Origin: Nitzschia sp. pyKryTriq1
Lineage: Eukaryota; Bacillariophyta; Bacillariophyceae; Bacillariales; Bacillariaceae
Direction of reading: 5' to 3'
DNA: 64,000 bases
Assembly (NCBI GenBank): GCA_956465555.1
Contig: OY101123.1
Coordinates: 1,178,001 to 1,242,000 of the forward strand
The stretch's first letter is position 1. Every line of letters begins with the position of its first letter. The notes under the pieces were generated by a model that made no database searches, was not told where the DNA came from, and worked only from the letters and a program-made list of their open reading frames with translations. Position numbers and translations under genes: made by a program. Positions 32,142 through 41,040 of the stretch are shown here, piece by piece.

Positions 32142-33013
32142 ATCGGTAGATCAGGTTGATGGAGTCAAACTATAATGCTGGTGCATACACGATCGTCGGC
32201 TTTGACTATGGTACCGTACCAATAGAGTTACCGCCCGGGGGTGTCGGAAATCGTGCTGGACAGCTGGCCAGACGTAATGAATCGAATGTGTCGACAGCTC
32301 GTGATCGAGTTCCACGTCTCAGTTTGGATACTCGGAACGACATCGATCTGCTAGAGTCTTGGATCGGCGTAACTGAATCTTGGAAGACGGAAGCACGAGT
32401 GGATGGAGCTTCCTATGGTTTCCCCCGAATCGATGAGGCATATGTTGCGCATGCAGGACTCCCAGATTGAGCTTCCAGGAAGCTAGCTGGAGTCCTGGAT
32501 CTAGTCACGGTTTGGTCGTGGAAGTAAGTTGATCTTGTCAACTATTCAGAAGATAGATGCTGAAAAGCTCACAATAAATTAGACGAGAGATTGTCAAACA
32601 TTCTCTAGAGTGGAACGAGTCCACAGCTAGCTAGCTACGTCTACTACTGTCACACCTACGGAGACCTGCCAGACTACAGTCGTGTTAGTCAAAGGGCAGG
32701 AACAGTACGAGGTATTTCAACACGGGGGGGGGGGTGGGGAGAGAAGAAAGTGAAATAGAGAATGTTGTGAGTTGCGAGAGAGCATGAGAACGTACCACCA
32801 GGAGCATCAAACGCACGGCACCGCAACGTGTTGGTTGACCCTTTTGCTGATACTCAAGGATTGCGATTGGTGGAACGATACTATTGTTCGTCGAGGAACA
32901 AAGTCTTGTCGTTTAGTTATGTAAACATGTCGCAACGACAGAGTATTTTTTGTTCAAAGCGGGAGCGAACGCCAAACCCTCACTCTCATATGTACGGTAG
33001 GTATATGAGTACC

Positions 33014-33107
33014 TTCACCGCGGTGAGAATGTAAAAATAATAGCAACAATAGCGCGTGATTTCACCGCGGTGAGAATGTAAAAATAATTGCAAAAAATAG
33101 CCCGTTA
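33014..33107 (+). repeat. 47-bp tandem repeat with palindromic core
   Basis: Two units start at 33014 and 33061. The first 28 bases are identical and the rest similar. Each has CACCGCGGTG, a perfect 10-base palindrome, followed by AGAATGTAAAAATAAT. Confidence 0.85.
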
Positions 33108-33188
33108 TCTCTACTACAGCCAGTAACTACTTGTACGAGTAGAGTAGCACTAGAGAGTAGCAGCAGTGGTTCGTTACGACTAGTAGAG

Positions 33189-33377
33189 CTAGCTAGTAGC
33201 TACACTTGTTGAAAATTGACACTTGGAAGCACCGAAAGCTGCATGCCGTCCTTGACAGTCTTCCCGAGCGCAAGCCTTGCACTTTCGACCCTGCCTTGGT
33301 GCTTTATCAGCTCCACGACCACGTTTTCGCCCAGCAGTAGTTGTAGCGACAACTCTATTGCTTCCTACCCATCGCAT
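33189..33377 (-). pseudogene. Possible Cys-knuckle gene fragment
   Basis: A 62-residue frame (ATG at 33377) with a basic stretch GRKRGRGADK and then CKACAREDCQGR and SKCQF, i.e. C-x2-C-x4-C-x11-C. This resembles the short zinc-knuckle tail that ends some transposase-derived proteins. Nothing upstream extends it, so it is either a small relic or chance. Confidence 0.25.
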
Positions 33378-33399
33378 GGCAATAGTGCGATACCTACTT

Positions 33400-35643
33400 C
33401 TAAAATAATAGTTCTTCCAGAGTTCCGACTCCGATGACGACCATCACAACTCCAAACAAAATACTCTTCTGCTTCAACCTGCAACCTGAAGAATCGTCAC
33501 GGGTACTTCCATCATCCTTCTCATCCATTCCCTCATGCGACATATTATCACCACCACTATTGGAATGATCGCTCATGTTTTGATCGTCGCATAAATAGTG
33601 AAAGAGAGTCATGCGAGCAGGACAAAGCCCGCAGCTTCGAGCGCATTGCTCGTCCACAACCATGAGACCAAACCCCTGAAGGAAAATAGTAGAACCGCAT
33701 TCACCAAGTTGACCCACCACATCGCTACAGCGGCAGTAAGCATGTTGACCACTCAAGTGGCAAAAGCTCGACGTCGGCAACATATCCTCGCAAGGAGCAG
33801 TGACCACGGGTGGATCCATTTGTACTGGCATGCTATCTTGAAGGGGCATGGTCTCGTCTTCGAGATCCATGGTCTCGTTGAAGTCGGTCATGTTGCTACC
33901 CATCATAATCGTCATGTCTGTCACATTTTCTCCGCCCATCGTATTAAACTCCATTGCGGCGTCGCCTTCGACTGTCGTATTCGAATGCATCTCGCCCATG
34001 CCCATGCCCATGCCCATGCCTATCGTATTTGAATGAGATGATGATCCATGATGATCCATATTTGCACCCGTACCGGTACACGCCTCACAAGAAGCCAGAC
34101 TATCATGGCCTCGTTGATCCAACCACTTATGCATCCATGTAATCTCCGCATACTGCGTGTATGTGATATTGTGGCAAAGATCCGTTAAATATGGGTCCGT
34201 CGAAGAATGCAAAAGAACGTCGCACATGCCGACAGCAGCTTCATGGTGGGGAATCATGCCTCGTACGAAGTCAATCGAATGTTCGCAGGAAACATCAATT
34301 GCCATCCCACTGTGCATCTGATTGTTGACCTGGATCAGTGCGGCCGAAGATGGAGCTGAAACATCACCGCAACTTTCCATCACAGCAGAACCATGATCAT
34401 GATCTCCTTGTCGGGCCATGGTCATCATTGGGCAAGGGGCCTTCTCATCAATCCCCTTTTCCGCTAGCCAAAGCCGCATGCCACCCACTTCCAATTCTTG
34501 TTCCATTTGAACGTGGTTACAGAAGTCTAAGAGTCCGTCCAAGTTATCAATATCGGAAACTTCGGTACAAGTCAAATCTTCGATGAGAATCCTGCACATT
34601 TCAACGGCCGCTTCGTGATGTGGGATCATACCACGCACAAAGTCAATATCAGGATTCCCAGTATATTCCATGTCCATCATATCGACCATCATGCGCATAT
34701 TCACCTCGTCCCATAAAGCGGTGGCAACAGGACATTGGCGACCACCACAGACCATGGAGGGGGTCTGGTAAGGGATTCCTGCCACAATGCAATTTTCGTC
34801 ATCCGAGGCGCAGATAACACCTTTCACGCAGACCTCGGGTTCTTCATTGACGGATTCGCCAGAGAGCGGATTACTGTCGACCTCGCACTCTCTGAACGGG
34901 GTTTTTGCTGCTTGTTGAGTGTACTTTTCATGAAAATCATTAAGTCGAATGGGGCATGATGGTTCGTCCAATTCGTATGGCGTTACAAAATCTTCCACCC
35001 ATGATCCAAGAGCAACGGTTAGCTTTGAACTGGTGTGCGATTGGACCCAAATTACCACGTGATAGACGGCCCCTTGAACCGGTAGAGTAATATCCTGCGC
35101 ATCCAAGACGGGCCATGCATAGGATTGACCATCGCTCTCCAGGTAGGAGCATCTTCCGTCTTGCACGTTGGATAATCCAGCCATGGTCGTTCCGACATGA
35201 TCACAGGTCGACTGATTTTCAGGACTCTCCAGTAGGATTCCTCTAGGCGGCCCGTTCCAGACCGAATCATTCTTTAACTCTGTAGGAACCTTGTCCCATT
35301 CTTCATTTGTAAATACGGGGAGCCCAGGACCAGTCACCAGCGCTGTGGGCCGAACACTGGAAAATCGAGGCACCTTTGGAACCAGCGCACCCATGTAAAA
35401 TGGAAAGTCTTCTACAGGATTTTCCAAAGTCACCCATACGCCGCGGTTCATGCAGCCGAGGTAGTGGTTAAAAGCCCACGACATGGAGGGGTCCAAAATG
35501 CGAAGCGCGTCGCCAGACGATCCATAATCGGCCCCACAACTTGGTTTTGTAGTGGCCTGACGATGACCGCTCGTTGGTCGTATCGCCAATACGAGCAATG
35601 CAAGTACGGCAAAACATTCATTGCAGGAGTACTTTGTTTTCAT
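33400..35643 (-). CDS. Secreted protein with two DUF305 domains (tandem paralog 1)
   Basis: A 747-residue single-exon protein with a signal peptide (about 1-26). An N-terminal extracellular domain (about 35-250) begins SCGADYGSSGDALRILDP. Then come two DUF305 domains, each with the hallmark DFVRGMIPHHEAAV and a downstream Met/His helix, ending W(L/K)..KG or W(L/H)KWLDQRGH. A linker rich in Met, His and Asn contains MGMGMGMGMGE. Next is a Cys-rich module ending QCARSCGLC, like an ShKT domain, and finally a hydrophobic C-terminus. DUF305 proteins are ferritin-like four-helix bundles, many from copper or other metal contexts. The His/Met pattern fits metal binding outside the cell, but that is inference. 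Paralog 2 lies 552 bases upstream in transcription. Confidence 0.85.
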   Translation of the reverse strand: MKTKYSCNECFAVLALLVLAIRPTSGHRQATTKPSCGADYGSSGDALRILDPSMSWAFNHYLGCMNRGVWVTLENPVEDFPFYMGALVPKVPRFSSVRPTALVTGPGLPVFTNEEWDKVPTELKNDSVWNGPPRGILLESPENQSTCDHVGTTMAGLSNVQDGRCSYLESDGQSYAWPVLDAQDITLPVQGAVYHVVIWVQSHTSSKLTVALGSWVEDFVTPYELDEPSCPIRLNDFHEKYTQQAAKTPFRECEVDSNPLSGESVNEEPEVCVKGVICASDDENCIVAGIPYQTPSMVCGGRQCPVATALWDEVNMRMMVDMMDMEYTGNPDIDFVRGMIPHHEAAVEMCRILIEDLTCTEVSDIDNLDGLLDFCNHVQMEQELEVGGMRLWLAEKGIDEKAPCPMMTMARQGDHDHGSAVMESCGDVSAPSSAALIQVNNQMHSGMAIDVSCEHSIDFVRGMIPHHEAAVGMCDVLLHSSTDPYLTDLCHNITYTQYAEITWMHKWLDQRGHDSLASCEACTGTGANMDHHGSSSHSNTIGMGMGMGMGEMHSNTTVEGDAAMEFNTMGGENVTDMTIMMGSNMTDFNETMDLEDETMPLQDSMPVQMDPPVVTAPCEDMLPTSSFCHLSGQHAYCRCSDVVGQLGECGSTIFLQGFGLMVVDEQCARSCGLCPARMTLFHYLCDDQNMSDHSNSGGDNMSHEGMDEKDDGSTRDDSSGCRLKQKSILFGVVMVVIGVGTLEELLF

Positions 35644-36195
35644 CTTATGCTACAGATTGATCCTTGCAAAATCCAAAAGTCAAACGTCTGCGAAATAATA
35701 GACAAAAATGGTTGAGAACCAAACACCAAACTTCAAACAGCAACAACCAACAACAAGGAAAATGACAATGAAATAATAATAATAATGGCAGAGCTCTTTT
35801 GCATCATGCGTGCGACGCGCGGTCAGGTGCGTCATGAGGTCCCCGCGTGGCGTCGTGTGTAGTCGCGTCAATCGGCTCGCGGAGAAAAAGTAAGGGCAAA
35901 GCTCGTCTACCGTACTCGTAGCTAAGATAGTAGAGACGACTCCTCAACACTCAAATAAAGGTGGGATGCGACTGACCCTCTCGACTCCTCCTCCTCCCCC
36001 TTCTCTTTTCTGTATTCGTGCTCTTCTGTAGAGCGAGCAAAGCAATCTACCGCAGGAGTAACGTAGTACGATCCTATCTGATAGTAGGAAAATTCAGCCA
36101 TGCTACCTGTCGGTAGGATACGAGTATGAGGGATGCTGGGGTGAAGAATCACAAAAACAAAATACCCATGTGCTACGAACGAATAATCAGAAATT
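35644..36195. other. Intergenic between tandem paralogs
   Basis: Promoter of DUF305 paralog 1 and 3' end of paralog 2. No gene; an AATAATAATAAT run at about 35773. Confidence 0.5.
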
Positions 36196-38229
36196 TTAAG
36201 CTAGCAACAACGCATGCGAAAACAATGACAAAGAAAAGCCAAGGGCCTTGCTCTTCAATCCAGCGCCACTCGCCGCATTCTCTTCCATGTTGTCCATGCC
36301 CATGTTCGACATGCCTCCGTCCATGGTTCCATGACCCTCGTGCCCCCCGTGTGCGTCGTGCTCATCGTTGCAAAGATAGTGGAAGATGGGCTCACGGCCA
36401 GGACAAAGTCCACAGCTTCGTGCACATTGTTCGTCCACATTCATCACACCCACACCTTCAATAAACGTCGAGGTACCACATTCTGCAATTTCTCCTAGTA
36501 CGTCGCTGCACTTGCAGTATGCATCTTGACCCAGCAAGTGACAAAAGCTAGAAGTCGACAAAAGATCTTCACAAGGAAGACTACCGCTCATAACCATATC
36601 CATGCCCATGCTGGTCATATTAGCACCCATCGTCTCCGAGCCCATCGTTTCCATCGTCTCATCCCCGGACATCATCATCTCACATTCGGCACAAGGAGCA
36701 TACGCCGCGTGTCCTCGAATGTCCAGCCATTCACGCATCCAGGCAATCTCAGCATATTGGTTCTGTGTGATGTTGCCACAAAGTTCGATGAGGAAAGAAT
36801 CAGTTGTCGTATTCATCAAGACCTCACACATCCCAATGGCTCCCTCGTGATGAGGAAGCATACCACGAACAAAGTCCACGGCGTGGTCGCAGGATACATC
36901 AATCGCCATTGCGTCGTGCATCTTGTGATTCACTTCAATTAGGCCCGAGGAGGATGGAGTCGAAACGAGACCACAGCTATCAATCATGGGCGAGGATGGG
37001 TCGGATTGTCGAGAAACTGAGGTGGCACAGGTGGCCTTTTCTTCGATGCCCTTCGTCTCCAACCAACGACGCATTACACCGACCTCAATGAATTGCTCCA
37101 ACTCAATGTGACTGCAAAGATGGACGAGGCCATCGAGATTGTCAATGTCGGAGACTTCAGTGCAGGTCAAGTCATTGAGCAAAATATCACACATATCCCT
37201 AGCCGCTTCATGATGGGGAATCATTCCTCGGACAAAGTCAATATCAGGGCTGCCAGTGTACTCAATATCCATCATATTCATCATCATGCGCATGTTCACC
37301 TCTTCCCAAAGAGCAGTAGCCGCTGGGCACTTCATGCCACCACAGACCATGGAGGGTTTTTCATAAGCGTACCCTGCAATCACACAGTCTGCTTCGGTCT
37401 CACAGACCTGTCCAAGCTCGCAGATGTCTGAATCAGAGCCAATATCATCATTCTGGATCTCCGTTACACCATTGCAACTGGTAAATGGAAGAGATGCCGA
37501 GAAATCAGAACTCTTCTCGTGGAAGTCTCCTAGGTTTCGCGAACACGTAGGAGTAGCAATGTCAAACTGAGTGCGGAAATCCTCGACCCAAGTTCCCAAC
37601 GCAATCGTGATCTTGGAACTTGTATCATCTTGGAGCCACACAGCGACGTGATAGGTTCCTCCTTCTACAGGGATAGCATTATTGTCAGCGTCCAAGATCG
37701 GCCAGGAATTCGACTGCCCAAAAGGTTCAAAGAAATCGCAACGTCCGTTCTTTACCGAAGAAGATTCTGTCATCACTGTGCCGAGATGATCACAGGTCGA
37801 CTGATCCTGTGGGCTTCGGTGCAGGATTGCTCCGACTGAAGCATCTTGCCAAAGAAGGCTTGCCTTAACCTCCTCGGGAACCAAAGCCCATTCCTCCTCC
37901 GTCAGACTGGGTAGCCCGGGCCCAATAATGACCGCATCCGCCCGAACTTCGGAAAAGCGTTCAACGACCGGGACTAGGACGCCAACATAGAACATAAAGT
38001 CAGCAGACGGATTTTCAAACTCAATCCAAGTGGCCCTGCTTTCACAATCCACGTAGTGGTTGAAAGCCCAAGAAATCGTAGGATCCCAAAGGAAGAGAGC
38101 ATCCTCAGACGAGGCGTAGTCATTACCACAGCTGGGTTTGGTGAGGGCTGGGCGATGAGCCAAGATAGATGGAAGCGCGACAATCGACACCAAGGACAGA
38201 ACGCGTCCACAAAACGACGAGAACATCAT
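36196..38229 (-). CDS. Secreted protein with two DUF305 domains (tandem paralog 2)
   Basis: A 677-residue single-exon protein with the same layout as 33400-35643: signal peptide (about 1-24), domain starting SCGNDYASSEDALFLWDP, two DUF305 units (DFVRGMIPHHEAARDM and DFVRGMLPHHEGAIGM), a Met-rich linker, and the Cys-rich module ending QCARSCGLCPG. The His-rich HDAHGGHEGHG and the terminal hydrophobic helix FSLSLFSHALLLA after a Ser/Gly site suggest GPI anchoring. The first motif contains PHHEAA and the second PHHEGA, so both pairs of His are kept. The Met/His linker is shorter than in paralog 1. It is probably the result of tandem gene duplication. Metal handling at the surface is inferred. 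Confidence 0.85.
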   Translation of the reverse strand: MMFSSFCGRVLSLVSIVALPSILAHRPALTKPSCGNDYASSEDALFLWDPTISWAFNHYVDCESRATWIEFENPSADFMFYVGVLVPVVERFSEVRADAVIIGPGLPSLTEEEWALVPEEVKASLLWQDASVGAILHRSPQDQSTCDHLGTVMTESSSVKNGRCDFFEPFGQSNSWPILDADNNAIPVEGGTYHVAVWLQDDTSSKITIALGTWVEDFRTQFDIATPTCSRNLGDFHEKSSDFSASLPFTSCNGVTEIQNDDIGSDSDICELGQVCETEADCVIAGYAYEKPSMVCGGMKCPAATALWEEVNMRMMMNMMDIEYTGSPDIDFVRGMIPHHEAARDMCDILLNDLTCTEVSDIDNLDGLVHLCSHIELEQFIEVGVMRRWLETKGIEEKATCATSVSRQSDPSSPMIDSCGLVSTPSSSGLIEVNHKMHDAMAIDVSCDHAVDFVRGMLPHHEGAIGMCEVLMNTTTDSFLIELCGNITQNQYAEIAWMREWLDIRGHAAYAPCAECEMMMSGDETMETMGSETMGANMTSMGMDMVMSGSLPCEDLLSTSSFCHLLGQDAYCKCSDVLGEIAECGTSTFIEGVGVMNVDEQCARSCGLCPGREPIFHYLCNDEHDAHGGHEGHGTMDGGMSNMGMDNMEENAASGAGLKSKALGFSLSLFSHALLLA

Positions 38230-39003
38230 TCTGGAAAAGAGAAGAAAAATAAGCTACGTAAGATTTTATTCCAAAGGGCATCGTGTTGCATTCTCCGAGG
38301 AGAGCAGACTTACTTTTGAATTCAGGCTATGGGCGTAATTTATCTTTTTTATGAGTGCAATGTGTTTGGAAACAACACAAGTTTGGAAACAACACAACAT
38401 GGGACGTCGCCAAGAAAGAGGAGAATGTTGGAATTGATCAACAACATTCGACCCCATCCCCCATCATCACCTTCACTTGCATTTTTTTGTCTGACTCATC
38501 ATCGAAAATCGTTTACCGGTACCACGTGTACGTTTCCAATCGCACGTTGCACTTTTAGCGGCGGTAGTGGGATTACGTCATCTTGTTTATATATGCCTAA
38601 GTTGCATTCCAATATTCAAAATATATGCCCCGACTTTGCTTCCCGTGAATCATCCGATGGTCAATGAAACTAAAACAAACAGAAGAGAAGTCAAGCTCCC
38701 CGCGAGCAGAAAAGTGACGAAGGAACCTTTTACCTGCTATGGTACCACTACCACCTAGCTGCACAATAGTAAGAATACTCGGAGTAACCTGGTACCTGTA
38801 CTACTACTAGAGTACAGGTAATTACGTTCCTCTGATGTTGCTGTGCTACTCCACTATGCGTTTACCTGAGAGATTACAGTGTATGTAGTAGAGAGCATAT
38901 TTAGAGTTTAGACTACGGCTGGCCTTATCTATTAGCATAACTAGGAGAGCTGCCCAAGATGATCGTAAACTAGTAGTAGCTGAAGCCATTCTACGCTCTT
39001 TTT
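38230..39003. other. Intergenic, 0.77 kb
   Basis: No gene. A near-duplicate TGTTTGGAAACAACACAA / AGTTTGGAAACAACACAA at 38361-38397 (18-base direct repeat) and GTAC words at 38790-38820. Confidence 0.55.
38361..38397 (+). repeat. 18-bp tandem direct repeat
   Basis: The word GTTTGGAAACAACACAA occurs twice head to tail, one base apart, in the promoter of the DUF305 paralog at 36196-38229. Confidence 0.7.
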
Positions 39004-39943
39004 CTAGGCAGCCTTTGTAGTACAATTATCAGTAGTCCACTTGGGGAGAAGTAGCTCCGTAATGAGATCCAGTGATACCGTCTCAAAGAGATCTTTCTCC
39101 AGAGGCGGAGGAAACTTATCCTCCCAGACCTTCCAGCTATCGGCGCAACAATAAACTGGGACTTGGTACTGCTGAGCGGTTCGGCATGTATCACCAGTAC
39201 CAACTTTGTTGACTAGTTCGTTTGTTTCTGGTAGGATGCAATCGGTCCCAATCAAAAGAAGATCAACCCTTCCGATTGCTAAAAAAGTCTTCAATTCTAG
39301 GTCGCTGACGCAAGTCGCTCCATGCAAGTCGCTTGCCATCAGTTCACCTTCATTTCCTGGAGATGACTGACTGCAAACAATCTCGGCTCTTTCCAAAAAG
39401 GGCGTCAGCACTTGACGTAGTGTCCCAGATCTTGAAAAGGTGGCGATTGTTAGCTTGTTATCCTTCTTGTTCAATTCAGACTTTGATTCCTCGAGTTTTC
39501 GAATGGCTTGGATCCCCAGTTCCACGCTAGCTTGCAAGGAGTACTGAAAGCTTTCTACGGTGACAGCCTCTTTGCCGTGCTTCAAAATCTCGTTCATGAC
39601 ATTGCATATAGAGACCATGGATGGTCGTAGCATGGCAATCTGTTCCGCCTTGATTCTCCATGCACTACTAGTACTAGTATCCTCCATTATTGTTTCATGA
39701 TTCTCGTCTTTGGAAGAAGCAGCAGCAATGAGCTTAAGAGCATTCGCAACCATGACCGATGCTCCGTTTTCTACGTCACTGGCCCAGGCTCGAATCTCGG
39801 GGTTAATGCTTCGGTCGTACACGCCACAGGTGGCACGATGAAAAGCTTGTACGAGACCCGGCACGCATTCAGTTTTCATTTCCTCCAGTTGATCCACCGT
39901 TATCATTTGGTAGCGGTCGTGTTCTGTTCCGCGCAACTCCAGA

Positions 39944-39974
<31 letters not shown>

Positions 39975-40431
39975 ATCCTATTCGGTCAGCAGGCACATGC
40001 ACGACAAACGGATAGACACGGATGATGCGTTCTTCTTGCGTCCTCGGTGACACGTACGGAACATCCAAATATAGTCCTCCTCGCTCTTCGACTGTCTCTG
40101 TAATATTGGTCTCCTCTGACAGTTCTCGTTGCGCCGCGTGGTAGGGTGTCTCGCCGTCTTCGATCTTGCCACTGATTCCGGCCCAGTGGGACGGAAAGGT
40201 CGGCATGGTGTCACATCGATGAAAGATGGCGACACTAGGCGTGCTAGTACTTGTACTTGCATTTATTATCGGCGCTGGTTGTTGCTGTGATGGTAGCAGC
40301 GCATTGCACGAACCTGACGGCGTCGTAGTAGTAGTAGTAGTAGTAGTAGTAGTATTCAGAATAAAGGTAGTAACCACGCGATGGATATTATTGGGCAGAG
40401 TTGTTGTTCCTCCGGTTTGTTTCATCATCAT
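39004..40431 (-). CDS. Nudix hydrolase fused to eIF2B-like (ribose-1,5-P isomerase family) domain
   Basis: A 475-residue protein. The N-terminal Nudix fold carries the box G88-x5-E94-x7-REL-x-EE (102-107) with the catalytic glutamates intact; the usual Gly three residues before the end is Asn109. Poly-Thr (from an ACT repeat) and poly-Ser/Ala runs are inserted in loops. The C-terminal half (about 240-475) is an eIF2B alpha/beta/delta-like domain. It contains ATFSRSGTLRQVL, a DLLLIGTDCILPE stretch and NKVGTGDTCRTAQQYQVPVY, the last being the usual signature. Such domains include ribose-1,5-bisphosphate isomerase and MTNA. Haloarchaea carry, in my memory, a similar Nudix-eIF2B-like fusion. A nucleotide or sugar-phosphate salvage role is inferred. 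It diverges from 41041. Confidence 0.85.
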
Positions 40432-41040
40432 TTTCTTTTCCTCGTCGACCCAGAGGCATCATGCATGATGCTATCACCGTTTATCTCTCGCCAAATGAAT
40501 GAATGAATGAATGAATGAATGAATCGATCATAATCCAAAGGACAAACGAGAGCAAGGTCATTTTCATGGCACCTCACTCTATTCTACTCTCTACTTAGCT
40601 ACTCTAGTAGAGGGTAGATCTTACCTGTACTCGTACCGTACCGGTACTGTACCAGGGTACGGATACCGCCTCGTCGAACTCGAACTCGAACTCGAACTCG
40701 AGAACGTCGAAACGCCGTTCAAAAGCAAAAGATCCAGACGTCCGTATGTCGCCCGCGTTCTACCGAAAAAGATGCCACTCTATTGGGGGATCTCGGATCT
40801 CAGAAAAGGGCATGTATAGTACCGGTAGCCCCCCCCCCCCGTTTTCATGCTGGATAGTTCGATGGCATTCGAACGGACTCCTTTCTCGTTGATGCGTTTG
40901 ATGTGTTTTGCTCTCTCTCTCTCTCTCTCTCGCATTCAATTGTCCCTTGCTTCCGTGCACCATTCAAAGTGAAACTGAGAGACATTACACTATATTAGAA
41001 AGTTAGTCAGCATATTCGTTCATTTTAATAATTATATTAT
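40432..41040. promoter_or_regulatory. Bidirectional promoter with microsatellites
   Basis: A 609-base head-to-head spacer between the Nudix fusion and the PSMD5-like gene. It carries (GAAT)7 at 40497-40524, (CTCGAA)n at about 40677-40700, a C10 run (40830-40839), (CT)n at 40912-40931 and an ACCGGT/GTACC cluster at 40637-40666. Confidence 0.55.

Larger units (their letters stand above)
32142..33399. other. 1.26-kb intergenic region
   Basis: No strong gene. It contains a G11 run (32726-32736), the 47-base tandem repeat at 33014-33107, CTAGTAG words, and a short minus-strand Cys-rich frame (33189-33377). Confidence 0.55.
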
